From assembly GCF_006007885.1 (NCBI RefSeq), contig NZ_VCRO01000007.1:152001-216000 (forward strand): a stretch of 64,000 nucleotides of DNA, written 5' to 3'. Source of the DNA: Alteribacter natronophilus. Its GTDB lineage: Bacteria > Bacillota > Bacilli > Bacillales > Salisediminibacteriaceae. The notes below the pieces were generated by a model. It ran no database searches. It was given only the letters and a program-made list of their open reading frames with translations, and was not told the origin of the DNA. Position numbers and translations under genes: made by a program. Shown here piece by piece: positions 23,809 to 32,589 of this stretch. Each line of letters begins with the position of its first letter. Positions within the stretch are counted from its first letter, which is position 1.

Positions 23809-26058
23809 ATGGCAAAGCAGCGGTTTGGAATAGAGGGGATGCACTGCGCATCCTGTGTGAACAGGGTTGAAAAGAAGATATCGAAAGTGGACGGCGTAGA
23901 ATCGGTGAATGTGAACCTGGCAACTCACCAGGCCCAGGTCACCGGGGATCTTTCGGAGGAAAGGATTGGGGAGATCATCGCATCTGTGGAAAAGATCGGA
24001 TTCGGTGCAAAGCCGCTCAGCGATGAAAAGGAAGAGGATCTCTCAAAAAAACAGGCGGCCGAATCGAAAAAGCTGTTCAGGGATTTTACGTTCGCGGCAG
24101 CTGTAACAGCCATCGTCCTGATCGGGAGTATCCCCCACATGATGCACACGTGGGGGACGTGGGTACCAGGGTGGATGAGCAACCCGTTCTTCCTGCTGAT
24201 TCTCACCACCTACGTGCAGCTCGTACCCGGGTGGCGTTTTTATAAAAACAGCTACAAAGTTCTCCGGAGTAAATCTGCTGATATGAACGTTCTTGTTGCA
24301 ATGGGTACGACCTCGGCGTGGCTCTACTCAGCTGCAATGACACTTTTTCCGGGCTTCCTGACCGGGGCGGGGTTTCCGTACCAGCTTTACTACGATGTGA
24401 CGACAGTCATTACGACACTCATTCTTCTCGGCCGTTATTTTGAAGCGAAGGCTAAAGGGGAAACTTCCACCGCCATTAAAAAGCTCATGAATCTGCAGGC
24501 AAAAACCGCCCGCGTCGTCCGAGATGGGGAAGAGCGTGAAATCCCTGTCGATGACGTTAAGGAAGGGGACCATATCGTTGTCCGTCCGGGAGAGAGGGTT
24601 CCTGTGGACGGTGTGATCGTCAAGGGAACATCATCTGTGGATGAATCGATGCTCACCGGAGAATCGATTCCTGTCTCCAAAGGGACAGACGATCAGGTGA
24701 TCGGAGCTACAATTAACAAAACGGGAAGTTTTACGTTCAGGGCATCGAAAGTGGGGAAAGATACGACACTTTCCCAGATTATCAGAATGGTAAATGAAGC
24801 CCAGGGCTCGAAGGCGCCGATTCAGCGGATGGTGGATGTCATCAGTGCCTACTTCGTTCCTGCCGTAGTGGCCATTGCCACTGTAAGCTTTCTCGTCTGG
24901 CTTGTATTTGGACCCGATCCGTCGTTTATCTTTGCCCTGACCACGTTCATTGCGATTCTTATTATTGCCTGTCCGTGTGCTCTCGGCCTTGCCACACCGA
25001 CGGCCATTATGGTCGGAACGGAGAAAGGGGCAGATCACGGCGTCCTTATTAAAGATGCCTCCAGTCTTGAGCAGGCTCACAAAGTGAACACTGTCGTTCT
25101 AGATAAAACAGGCACAATTACAGAAGGTAAACCGGCTCTGACTGACATCGTGGCAGCGGAGCGTTACGATGAAACCGAACTGCTCACAATGGCAGCATCC
25201 ATCGAAACAGCCTCCGAGCATCCACTTGGCGAAGCTGTTGTAAGAGGAGCAAAGGAAAAGTCACTTTCTCTGTCAGAGCCGGAGTCATTCAATTCCATTA
25301 CCGGACACGGCATTGAAGCGCGCTGGAATGGCCGTGACTGTCTGGCGGGTAACGAGAAGCTTATGCGCGAGCGCGGCATCGACCTGTCCGGCATGGACGC
25401 TGCAGCTTCATCCCTTGCTGCACAGGGGAAAACGCCGATGTATATTGCGGCAGACGGGCACATTGCGGGAATTGTGGCTGTCGCAGACCGCCTGAAACCG
25501 GATGCAGCCCGCTCGGTAAAAGCCATGAAGGATCTTGGAATTGAGGTTGTCATGCTCACGGGCGATAACAGGCAGACTGCCGAAGCGATTGCCCGTGAAG
25601 CAGGGATCACGCAGTTTGAAGCGGAAGTTCTGCCGGAAGACAAAGCGGGGTACGTGAAAAAACTCCAGAAAGACGGCCGGCGGGTGGCTATGGTAGGGGA
25701 TGGAATCAACGATGCACCTGCCCTTGCCCAGGCTGATATCAGTATTGCAGTAGGAACGGGAACTGACGTGGCGATGGAAACAGCGAACATTACGCTTATG
25801 CGGGGAGATATGATGAGCGTCGTCACAGCGCTCAGGCTCTCCAGGTCCACAATGAGAATGATCTGGCAGAACCTCGGCTGGGCATTCGGCTACAACATTA
25901 TTCTCATTCCGGTTGCTGCAGGACTGCTTTATCCGTTTTTCGGGCTCCTCCTTAACCCGATGCTTGCCGGGGCAGCCATGGCGTTCAGCTCTGTATCCGT
26001 CGTCCTGAACACCCTTCGCCTGAAGAGGTTTAAAACGCTGGAGGCAGAGCCAGCCTGA
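23809..26058 (+). CDS. copA: Copper-exporting P1B-type ATPase CopA
   Basis: A 749-residue Cu(+) efflux ATPase in the plasma membrane. One N-terminal heavy-metal-associated domain (GMHCASC near residue 10), then the membrane metal site CPC in [13 protein letters not shown], the actuator TGES, the phosphorylation motif DKTGT, the SEHPLG His-Pro and [10 protein letters not shown] hinge. B. subtilis CopA has two N-terminal metal domains; this one has a single one. ATG 23809 has AGGAGG upstream; the longer frame from 23767 would start inside the promoter. No copZ chaperone gene is adjacent. Confidence 0.93.
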   Translation: MAKQRFGIEGMHCASCVNRVEKKISKVDGVESVNVNLATHQAQVTGDLSEERIGEIIASVEKIGFGAKPLSDEKEEDLSKKQAAESKKLFRDFTFAAAVTAIVLIGSIPHMMHTWGTWVPGWMSNPFFLLILTTYVQLVPGWRFYKNSYKVLRSKSADMNVLVAMGTTSAWLYSAAMTLFPGFLTGAGFPYQLYYDVTTVITTLILLGRYFEAKAKGETSTAIKKLMNLQAKTARVVRDGEEREIPVDDVKEGDHIVVRPGERVPVDGVIVKGTSSVDESMLTGESIPVSKGTDDQVIGATINKTGSFTFRASKVGKDTTLSQIIRMVNEAQGSKAPIQRMVDVISAYFVPAVVAIATVSFLVWLVFGPDPSFIFALTTFIAILIIACPCALGLATPTAIMVGTEKGADHGVLIKDASSLEQAHKVNTVVLDKTGTITEGKPALTDIVAAERYDETELLTMAASIETASEHPLGEAVVRGAKEKSLSLSEPESFNSITGHGIEARWNGRDCLAGNEKLMRERGIDLSGMDAAASSLAAQGKTPMYIAADGHIAGIVAVADRLKPDAARSVKAMKDLGIEVVMLTGDNRQTAEAIAREAGITQFEAEVLPEDKAGYVKKLQKDGRRVAMVGDGINDAPALAQADISIAVGTGTDVAMETANITLMRGDMMSVVTALRLSRSTMRMIWQNLGWAFGYNIILIPVAAGLLYPFFGLLLNPMLAGAAMAFSSVSVVLNTLRLKRFKTLEAEPA

Positions 26059-26090
26059 TTTCAGGTTATATAAATCTGATTTTACTGCGA

Positions 26091-26136
26091 GGTACCGGTA
26101 AAGGGAGCAGTTCCTTTATCCGGTACCTTTTTTCTT
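26091..26136 (+). terminator. Rho-independent terminator after copA
   Basis: GGTACCGG(TAAAGGGA) / (TTCCTTTAT)CCGGTACC long stem and T6. Confidence 0.9.
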
Positions 26137-26146
26137 TCTGCAGAAG

Positions 26147-26170
26147 GTTTAAGAATACCTGAGCGGGTAA
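26147..26170 (+). promoter_or_regulatory. Sigma-B-type promoter of the tandem AbrB-like gene
   Basis: GTTTAA (26147-26152), 12-base spacer, GGGTAA (26165-26170): 11 of 12 consensus positions, spacer at the short end. Confidence 0.6.
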
Positions 26171-26195
26171 AGGACGGATAAGGAGGGATACGGCC

Positions 26196-26555
26196 ATGGG
26201 AGCAAACGCACGTGATCTGACATCACAGGATTGGGTGAATACCAACCTGGTGTGCCGGATGAACAAGGCCTTTTCCGTAACAGTGCCCAAGAAGCTCCGG
26301 GAGCAGCTGGAACTTGAATCCCATAGTAAAGTGATTCTCCTCATCGACCATGAACAGGTACTCGTCTCGACTAAAACAATTGATGAAACACTGGATATTC
26401 AGAGCCACCTGAATGAAAACGGTTCATTTTATCTTCCGAAGGAGATCAGGGATTACCTGCACCTGTCTCCGGGTGCCACCTTTGAGATTTACATGGGAGA
26501 GGATCCTTCAGAACCCTGCGAGCTGCTGTTAAAACCTATCATTAGAGGGGTATAG
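26196..26555 (+). CDS. Protein with two AbrB/SpoVT-like swapped-hairpin domains
   Basis: A 119-residue protein that reads as two successive AbrB-type units: RMNKAFSVTVPKKLREQLELESHSKVILLIDHEQVLVSTK (residues ~21-60) and LNENGSFYLPKEIRDYLHLSPGATFEIYM (~70-100), each with the family's (V/L)PK-lR-L-l core. AbrB domains normally dimerise through swapped hairpins; two in one chain could form an internal pseudo-dimer. It could be a DNA-binding regulator or an antitoxin-like protein without toxin. AAGGAGGG precedes the ATG, and a sigma-B-type promoter starts 49 bases upstream. Confidence 0.65.
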   Translation: MGANARDLTSQDWVNTNLVCRMNKAFSVTVPKKLREQLELESHSKVILLIDHEQVLVSTKTIDETLDIQSHLNENGSFYLPKEIRDYLHLSPGATFEIYMGEDPSEPCELLLKPIIRGV

Positions 26556-26725
26556 GCGGAGCAGTCGTACGGTGCAGGGAGGAATATTTTTTTGGTTGGA
26601 TCTGCTTTTAAGGAGGCTGTCCGAATGCGGGGGCTTCGGGGCCCGCTCCCCGCAGGTGCAGCCGGGGAGCATCGGTTTTGGGAAGCGGTGCGCAGCATGT
26701 GCGGCAGAGATTTTACATAACTGTT

Positions 26726-27337
26726 TTAGGACAATACAGTTCTGCCCGATTCGTCCAGGCTGTGCTCGTGACCAGTGTTTCCGCTCTCCGTCTCATGGGA
26801 GGGAAGCAGCGGAAACAGCAGGTAGACCGTAAAAACAGCAGCAAGGAAAATACAGCTCAATGCCAGCCGGGGAAAGGAAAAGTTCCGGCCGGCTTTTTCT
26901 GCGTTTTTACTTGCCCTCTCCTTCAGCTGTTGTCTGCTTTCCAGCCACTGGCAGGTCCAGAGAAAGGCTGCTCCTGTAAGAAGAAGGGATACAAGGATAG
27001 CGGCAGATGCTGCCCCACGGGACAGCATTTCAGCGGTCATTGCCCCCATCATACCTGCCATGCCCCCGGTAAATGCGCCTTCCGTTACTGCAAGCCCTTT
27101 GAACGGGAGCCCGGCTGCGGTACCGGTCAGTGTCCCTGCTGAGATTCCGTATAAAAGGGAGGATGCGAACTCCCCATGGTGGAGACCACCGGCGGTCACT
27201 CCGGCAGTAAGTCCTGCAAGCATGGAGAGGGCCATTACAGTCATCATTTTTTCCATCTGTGTAACGGCTTTTTCGGTTTTAATTGCAGTCATGATAAAAA
27301 ATACAGAAATAACAGCAGTAAGAGCAATGGACCACAT
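26726..27337 (-). CDS. Multi-span membrane protein, unknown function
   Basis: A 203-residue protein with about five membrane helices: residues 1-20, a Gly/Ala/Met-rich block (about 32-105) with LTAGVTAGGLHHG and GGMAGMMGAMTAEML, one helix near 110 and one near 160. The C-terminal tail is polar with several His/Glu. AAAGGAGGCGCGGGTAT precedes the ATG. The Gly-Met-rich helices and His pairs could suit metal handling, and copA lies 700 bases away, but I cannot assign a family. Confidence 0.65.
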   Translation of the reverse strand: MWSIALTAVISVFFIMTAIKTEKAVTQMEKMMTVMALSMLAGLTAGVTAGGLHHGEFASSLLYGISAGTLTGTAAGLPFKGLAVTEGAFTGGMAGMMGAMTAEMLSRGAASAAILVSLLLTGAAFLWTCQWLESRQQLKERASKNAEKAGRNFSFPRLALSCIFLAAVFTVYLLFPLLPSHETESGNTGHEHSLDESGRTVLS

Positions 27338-27531
27338 ATACCCGCGCCTCCTTTATATATTGAATAAAACCTGTCCTCCTACTGGCATATTCATTTGAAG
27401 GGGGAAATAGAAGAGGAGCCTGTACAGAACGGAAAAAACGCTGCGGAAAGTGCCCGTTAGCGCTTTTTATCGTTATTTCATTCTTTTTGTAAAGTCTATT
27501 TTGAATTGAAGCAATCCATCCGAAAACAGTC

Positions 27532-28098
27532 TTATTTTTCCCGCTTGTAGGGCATTTCCACCGTTGTGGTACTGTGGTCGGCGACGAGGTATTTTGACCG
27601 GCCGAGATAGAGGGGGAGGTTTACCTTTTCGAAGTCCGGGAGGCGGTCAGATCCGAATACATCTTCATCCCGGTGAAAACGGGTCATATCTCCCACAATC
27701 CAGTCATGGTCTCCATAGCGGTTAACATCACGTACACGGCATTCATACGCCACGTAGGCGTCGGTCAGTATCGGTGCATTTACTGTTTCGCCGGTTTTCC
27801 AGCCGATCCCGAGGCGTTCGAATTTGTCCCCGTCCGCTCCGGTTTCCTTACCGGCACCGTCGATATATCGAGCAAACTCGGCAGGTACAAAATTGATGGC
27901 AAAGCTGCCGGATTCCTTGATCAGGTGGTGGGTGAAACGCTCTTCGGCTACAGCTACTCCATATATCGGAGGATCGAAGGAAATATAGGAGTGCCAGCCG
28001 GCGGCCATAATATTCTGCGTGCTGCCGGAGCGGGCAGTAACGAGAGCAACGAGGCCCGGATAGCTGTGCATGACGGTCTTTTCCGTACTTGTAAGCAT
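27532..28098 (-). CDS. Flavin reductase-like FMN-binding protein
   Basis: A 188-residue flavin reductase family protein with the FMN-binding split-barrel: PGLVALVTARSG...NIMAAGWHSYISFDPPIYGVAV near the start, then HHLIKESGSFAINFVP and the C-terminal LPLYLGRSKYL. Members reduce flavin or bind FMN as part of oxygenase systems; partner unknown. ATG 28098 has GGAAAGGA upstream; longer in-frame starts would run through the upstream terminator. Confidence 0.8.
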   Translation of the reverse strand: MLTSTEKTVMHSYPGLVALVTARSGSTQNIMAAGWHSYISFDPPIYGVAVAEERFTHHLIKESGSFAINFVPAEFARYIDGAGKETGADGDKFERLGIGWKTGETVNAPILTDAYVAYECRVRDVNRYGDHDWIVGDMTRFHRDEDVFGSDRLPDFEKVNLPLYLGRSKYLVADHSTTTVEMPYKREK

Positions 28099-28132
28099 AG
28101 TCAAAACGTCCTTTCCAGATCGGTCTGACTCT

Positions 28133-28169
28133 ATTATAAAAGCCGCGCTCCCGGGTTGGAAGCGCGGCG
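28133..28169 (-). terminator. Terminator of the GerMN lipoprotein gene (minus strand)
   Basis: GCCGCGCT / AGCGCGGC stem followed on the minus strand by TTTTATAAT. Confidence 0.8.
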
Positions 28170-28191
28170 CTCTATCCATCGCAGCCAGTCA

Positions 28192-28947
28192 TCAGTTGAA
28201 AACGTCGTAGTCAGCGGCATCTCCGGCTGTAAACGGCTCACTTACATCGAGGTGGCCAAGGAATTCTTCCGGAACTTCACCGTCAACCTGAAGCTGGGTT
28301 TTATCGTAGCCGAATTGGCTCATATGCATGGCAAGCTGTTCATAGAACATCAGCTCTCCTGACGAACCGAGGTTCAGTTCAAACACTTCGGATGAAAAAG
28401 AAACAAAGGCAGTATCGCCCTCAAAAGTTACAGACTGAACAGTCACGTCAGCTCCGTGAAACAGACCAGTAAGACCGCTGTGTTCCGGTCCGTTGATCCA
28501 GCCCTCCAGTACCTGTTTTGCTCCCTCTTCATTATGTGTAACCGTTTCGTCCGTGGAAACACGGTATGTCTCCATCAGCTGGTCGTCGCTGAAGTAGTAG
28601 TCCACACCTTCCAGAACAGCGGCTTCTTCACCTTCACTGCTGTCAGAGCCTTCGCCCTCACTGCTATCCTCTTCCTCTAAAGATTCTTCGGTTTCCTCTT
28701 CCTGGCCGTCTTCTTCGGCCTCCTCATCGTCAGAAACCTCTTCATCTTCGTCATTTTCTTCATCATCCAGTTCTTCATCACCGAGCTCTTCGTCATCCTG
28801 CTCTGTGTTCTCATCGCCTTCGGTCTGCTCTTCAGTAACATCCTCGTCTGCAGATGCCGGCGTATCTTCCCCGTTGTCTCCCTGGCCGCATGCAGACAGT
28901 ACGAGTGCTGTGCTCAGTGTAACAAATAGCCATTTTGCTTTTTTCAT
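28192..28947 (-). CDS. GerMN-domain lipoprotein with long acidic linker
   Basis: A 251-residue lipoprotein: signal ending LSAC, then ~90 residues almost only Asp/Glu/Ser, then a GerMN domain (VDYYFSDDQLMETYRVSTDE, AKQVLEGWINGPEHSGLTGLF, DVTVQSVTFEGDTAFVSFSSEV). GerMN domains occur in sporulation and germination proteins, and in surface lipoproteins. Promoter type is TGTAAC-N16-CGTC, which points to an ECF sigma factor such as the SigX-like one at 30362; RsiX downstream has a similar architecture. Confidence 0.8.
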   Translation of the reverse strand: MKKAKWLFVTLSTALVLSACGQGDNGEDTPASADEDVTEEQTEGDENTEQDDEELGDEELDDEENDEDEEVSDDEEAEEDGQEEETEESLEEEDSSEGEGSDSSEGEEAAVLEGVDYYFSDDQLMETYRVSTDETVTHNEEGAKQVLEGWINGPEHSGLTGLFHGADVTVQSVTFEGDTAFVSFSSEVFELNLGSSGELMFYEQLAMHMSQFGYDKTQLQVDGEVPEEFLGHLDVSEPFTAGDAADYDVFN

Positions 28948-28992
28948 AGTTGACCCCTTCTTTCGAAGAAAATTTTGTCTGCTTTCTCGTTA

Positions 28993-29018
28993 GACGGTTA
29001 CAGAAGAAATAGGTTACA
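28993..29018 (-). promoter_or_regulatory. SigX-type ECF promoter of the GerMN lipoprotein
   Basis: Minus strand TGTAAC (29018-29013), 16-base spacer, CGTC (28996-28993), about 45 bases before the start codon. Same hexamer and spacing as the sigX promoter at 30309. Confidence 0.75.
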
Positions 29019-29190
29019 GGATTAGCAGGTTTTTCATCCAGAATGAGTCGAAAGGAGGGGGCGGGTGTCGAAAGGCCTGGGCGTATTTTAGGGATTAGCA
29101 ATAAGGGAAAAAAGAAATACAGTAAAGGAGGGAGGAAGTAAAGCGTATACTTTTACATACTCACTTACCTGATGAAAGGAGAGGGCCCCA

Positions 29191-29928
29191 TTGAGTCACA
29201 GACATTCTGAAATTTTTGCCCACAGAGGTTCGTCGGCAAGGTGTCCGGAAAATACTATGGCTGCCTTTTATGGTGCACAGGCAGATGGGGCAGATGGAAT
29301 TGAGCTCGACGTCCAGCTCACTGGAGATGGACAGGTGGCTGTAATCCACGATCATGTACTTGACCGGACAACCACAGGCACGGGACTTGTCCGCAGCCAT
29401 ACAATGGATGAAATCCGGCAGTACTCGGCCGGGTCCTGGTTTTCACCGGCTTTTTCAGAGGAGCGGGTGCCGTCTTTACTCGAGGTGCTTGAGTGGATCA
29501 GCTCCACACCACTCAAGCTGAATATTGAACTGAAGTGCCCTGCATGGGACCGGCAGGAGCTGGCGGAAGCCGTTGAACAGCTTGTGCGGAAATGCGGGGT
29601 TTCCAAAAAGGTGATCTATTCGAGCTTTGATCATCTGGCTCTTAAAGTGCTTGAGAGACTTTCGCCGGATACCGAACGGGCAGCACTTATCGGCGGTACT
29701 ATAATTGACGCGGAAAAGTACGCCGTTCAAAACCATTTCAGCGGTCTTCACGTTTACTATCCGATGATTGATGAACAGACGGCAGAGGCCATCATCGGCA
29801 GGGGGCTTGCTCTCAGGCTGTATACAGTGAACGATCCCGACTGGCTGGCTTACTTCCTGAAACAGGGTGTTACAGCCGTGATGACGGATGATCCCCGTTC
29901 TGCAGTCGATATAAGAAAAGGAAAATAA
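29191..29928 (+). CDS. Glycerophosphodiester phosphodiesterase
   Basis: A 245-residue cytoplasmic GDPD enzyme that hydrolyses deacylated phospholipids to glycerol-3-phosphate and alcohol. The catalytic motifs are clear: FAHRGSSARCPENTMAAF, GIELDVQLTGDGQVAVIHDHVLDRTT, LNIELK and the C-terminal YTVNDPDW. The TTG start has AAGGAGAGGG 9 bases upstream. No signal peptide, so intracellular. Terminated by a hairpin. Confidence 0.92.
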   Translation: MSHRHSEIFAHRGSSARCPENTMAAFYGAQADGADGIELDVQLTGDGQVAVIHDHVLDRTTTGTGLVRSHTMDEIRQYSAGSWFSPAFSEERVPSLLEVLEWISSTPLKLNIELKCPAWDRQELAEAVEQLVRKCGVSKKVIYSSFDHLALKVLERLSPDTERAALIGGTIIDAEKYAVQNHFSGLHVYYPMIDEQTAEAIIGRGLALRLYTVNDPDWLAYFLKQGVTAVMTDDPRSAVDIRKGK

Positions 29929-29937
29929 TCAGAGTAG

Positions 29938-29976
29938 GAACCTGCCTGGATGAGCTGAACCGGGCAGGTTTCTTTT
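29938..29976 (+). terminator. Rho-independent terminator after GDPD
   Basis: AACCTGCC / GGGCAGGTT stem followed by TCTTTT. Confidence 0.8.
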
Positions 29977-30126
29977 ACGTAAAGGGCAGAGCGGAAAATT
30001 CCTTGAGCACTACATTATTTCACAAAAAGTAACGCGTACAGCATCATCACTCTATGTTACGCTATTCCCCGGATGTCATCGTTTGATATAATAAACGGAC
30101 AGATTATGAGGAAGGTGGACAAGCAC

Positions 30127-30222
30127 GTGCGCGGACAGAATATTAAATTAGCCATACTCCTGCTGATTCTGGGCTTTATCGGCGGATCACTGTACTGGGT
30201 CTGGGTATTCCTTACCCAGTAA
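30127..30222 (+). CDS. 31-residue single-helix membrane peptide
   Basis: GTG start with GGAAGGTGG 8 bases upstream; sequence MRGQNIKLAILLLILGF... is a short polar head, one membrane helix, a Trp-rich end (YWVWVF) and a TQ tail. It lies 87 bases before the sigX promoter, on the same strand. A TATAAT-like -10 is seen near 30087. Not recognised as a named family; coding is inferred from Shine-Dalgarno, start and hydrophobic pattern. Confidence 0.5.
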   Translation: MRGQNIKLAILLLILGFIGGSLYWVWVFLTQ

Positions 30223-30308
30223 AAGCCTGCCTGTGTTTACTTTAAAAGCTGCCTGCATCACCAGGGCGGATGAAGAACTTAAAAGGTAACAGTAAATCTA
30301 AAAAAAGA

Positions 30309-30334
30309 TGTAACTATTCAGGTCGGTTCTCGAC
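30309..30334 (+). promoter_or_regulatory. Autoregulatory SigX-type promoter
   Basis: TGTAAC (30309-30314), 16-base spacer, CGAC (30331-30334), matching B. subtilis sigma-X targets including its own gene. Confidence 0.85.
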
Positions 30335-30361
30335 AAATTTAAGTGACAGGGAGGGAAAACT

Positions 30362-30895
30362 GTGCGGGAGGAGTTCGAACGCCTGTATGAAACGTATCAT
30401 CAGGCCCTGTTCCAGTACCTGTTTTATATGGTTAGAAACCGTGAAACAGCAGAAGAATTAGTGCAGGAAGTGTACATTAAAGTACTTCATTCATATAAAG
30501 GCTTTGAAGGGAAGAGCTCGGAGAAAACGTGGCTCTACTCGATTGCCAAGCATGTCGCTATCGACTGGATGCGAAGTCAGAACCGAAAGAAGCGAAAATG
30601 GCTCGGGAAACAGTATGAACTGTCGGAGCGGGCCTTTGAAATGAGGGATCCTTCTCCGCTTCCTGACGAGATTGTCGAGCAGAATGACGATGTTCAGCAC
30701 GTGTACCGGATGATGGAAAAGTGTACTGAGGACCAGAAGCAGGTGCTGATTCTTCGCTATATCCAGTCCATGTCGATCCAGGAAACCGCTGCGGTTCTCG
30801 ACTGGACCGAAAGCAAAGTAAAGACGACGCAGCACAGAGCGGTGAAAGCGCTTAAAAAACACCTTGAAACCGAAATTGCAGAAAAGGAGGGATGA
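30362..30895 (+). CDS. sigX: ECF RNA polymerase sigma factor SigX
   Basis: A 177-residue ECF sigma factor with region 2 (YHQALFQYLFYMVRNRETAEELVQEVYIKVLHSYKGFEGKSSEKTWLYSIAKHVAIDWMRS) and region 4 (QVLILRYIQSMSIQETAAVLDWTESKVKTTQHRAVKALKKH) nearly collinear with B. subtilis SigX, which governs cell-envelope modification. GTG 30362 has GGGAGGG upstream. The anti-sigma gene follows with overlapping translational signals. A SigX-type promoter stands just before it, so the gene is probably autoregulated. Confidence 0.93.
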   Translation: MREEFERLYETYHQALFQYLFYMVRNRETAEELVQEVYIKVLHSYKGFEGKSSEKTWLYSIAKHVAIDWMRSQNRKKRKWLGKQYELSERAFEMRDPSPLPDEIVEQNDDVQHVYRMMEKCTEDQKQVLILRYIQSMSIQETAAVLDWTESKVKTTQHRAVKALKKHLETEIAEKEG

Positions 30896-30897
30896 GG

Positions 30898-32331
30898 ATG
30901 ACCAAAAAGTCACGATGGAATGACCGGGAAATTGAAGATACACTGCACGACCTCCCTCCCATAAAAGACAGGCAGTCAAAAGACGACCTTTTTGCGAAGA
31001 TTGAAAAACGTGCCCAGGAAGAGCCGCCTCAGCTGAGAAGCGGAAAGAAACAGAAGCCCGCATGGCTGTTTCCGGTTATGGCAAGTGCTGCCGCTCTCTT
31101 TCTGCTCGTTCTTATTGTTCCGTCGCTGCTCACGGACCAGAATGACACACTGACACTTGATTCATCACAGGACAGCACTGCCGGAGACGGAACGGAGTCC
31201 GGTTCAGTTGAGCAGTTCGCTGAAAATAATGATGACTCTGCAGGAGAAGATGGCATCGGACATGATGGAGGCTCTGCTGGAGATTCAGACACTGCAGGAG
31301 ACTCAGACACTGCAGGAGAGTCAGACACTGGGACCGGCAATGAAAACGGTGAAGAGAGCATTGAAATTGCCGGGACAGAAGAAGAGGAAGAAGAGACATC
31401 TGAGGAAGCCGATGATCCGGCAGGAAATGGTGAATCGGAGGAAAACGGAAGCGACGAAGAAATACGTACAGCAGAGCTTGAAGTTCCCGAAGCGGATGAA
31501 GAGATGGTTTCCGTGCCGGTACCATACGTGTACACAACAGACGAGGAAGAGTTTGTTGTAGCGCTGAAGCACGAAACCATGGATCCCGAAGAGGGACTTG
31601 ATGAACTCCTTCTGGAGAGACTTACTGCTTCCGATGAAGAAAACAGACTCTTCCTTCCGGGCCTCACCGATATCGCTCTTTCAGAAGAGGGGACGGTTCA
31701 GCTGACGTTTGAAGAGGCGGAGGAAGAGCGCTATCTTGCCCTTTCATCAACCGAGTCCATCTACTACCGGCAGGGTCTGGACGAAGTTTTCGCTTCACTC
31801 GGATATGACCGTGTGGAAGTCAAGGGTGAAGAGGAAGACGGATTTGCATTTGGACAGTACGGAGCAGAATGGAACATCCGTGAAGAAGCGGTTCGAAACG
31901 GCTATCTTCTCTTTGAAACAGGAGAAGAAACACTGTTTGTCCACGCTTCTCAGGTACAGACTGAACAGCCCGGAGCAGAAAACTTTGAAGCCGTTCTTGA
32001 ATGGATGCAGGCATACGAAAGCGAAAGCAGCTCCTTCCGCTCCCCATTCCCAGGTGACCGGATGGAAAACGAAGAGCCGCTGATTGAGGAAGTTGACCTT
32101 CATGATGAGGGCGCCACAGTCAGTTTCGCAGATAGCCTGACGTTTGAGGAAGTGAATGCGGAGCAGTACAGAATGCTTCGTGCCATCCTTTTTACAGCGG
32201 CAGACTTCGACCTTGATTTTGTCCTGTTTGAAGGTGACGGTGCAGAAGAGGTTTCACGTGACGGAGATACTCACCCCGTGGCGATCGGCAAACCACTTCG
32301 ACCGGAAACAATGTATAACGGAATGGAATAG
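30898..32331 (+). CDS. rsiX: Anti-sigma-X factor RsiX-like
   Basis: A 477-residue membrane protein, longer than B. subtilis RsiX (~370). The cytoplasmic N-terminus (WNDREIEDTLHDLPPIKDRQSKDDLF...) is the sigma-binding part; one membrane helix (about residues 50-70) follows, then an acidic Asp/Glu/Ser/Thr linker containing a three-fold 6-residue repeat around DSDTAG, and an extracellular region with GerMN-like repeats. ATG 30898 is used because GGAGGG stands 7 bases before it; ATG 30892 is only one base from that site. Position and sequence support control of SigX. Confidence 0.88.
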   Translation: MTKKSRWNDREIEDTLHDLPPIKDRQSKDDLFAKIEKRAQEEPPQLRSGKKQKPAWLFPVMASAAALFLLVLIVPSLLTDQNDTLTLDSSQDSTAGDGTESGSVEQFAENNDDSAGEDGIGHDGGSAGDSDTAGDSDTAGESDTGTGNENGEESIEIAGTEEEEEETSEEADDPAGNGESEENGSDEEIRTAELEVPEADEEMVSVPVPYVYTTDEEEFVVALKHETMDPEEGLDELLLERLTASDEENRLFLPGLTDIALSEEGTVQLTFEEAEEERYLALSSTESIYYRQGLDEVFASLGYDRVEVKGEEEDGFAFGQYGAEWNIREEAVRNGYLLFETGEETLFVHASQVQTEQPGAENFEAVLEWMQAYESESSSFRSPFPGDRMENEEPLIEEVDLHDEGATVSFADSLTFEEVNAEQYRMLRAILFTAADFDLDFVLFEGDGAEEVSRDGDTHPVAIGKPLRPETMYNGME

Positions 32332-32345
32332 ATAAGAATTTTTCA

Positions 32346-32377
32346 GGCCCCGGTAATGAAGCTCCGGGGTCTTTTTC
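32346..32377 (+). terminator. Rho-independent terminator of sigX-rsiX
   Basis: GGCCCCGG / CCGGGGTC stem then T5. Confidence 0.85.
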
Positions 32378-32589
32378 TGAAGCGCTGACAGGTGAGGATG
32401 ACGAATGGAGCGGAATTTCTCTTTTGCTGTATATTCCTGCTATACTGAATAGCAGTTGACGAACGAAACGGAATTTCCTTCCTGCATTCGGGAAATTATC
32501 CGGAATCCTTTGTTATGCGACAGCCTTTCCGGCATACAGTCGAAGGGTGTTTCCCGGGAAATGATGATGTCGATAGGGTGTGAATAAAC

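Noticed and set aside
26625-26720. 31-codon ORF with AAGGAGG upstream, after the tandem AbrB-like gene
   Set aside because: Its sequence is dominated by a GC-rich hairpin (GCTCCCCG/CGGGGAGC) that looks like a terminator, it ends 5 bases from a convergent stop, and composition is not protein-like.
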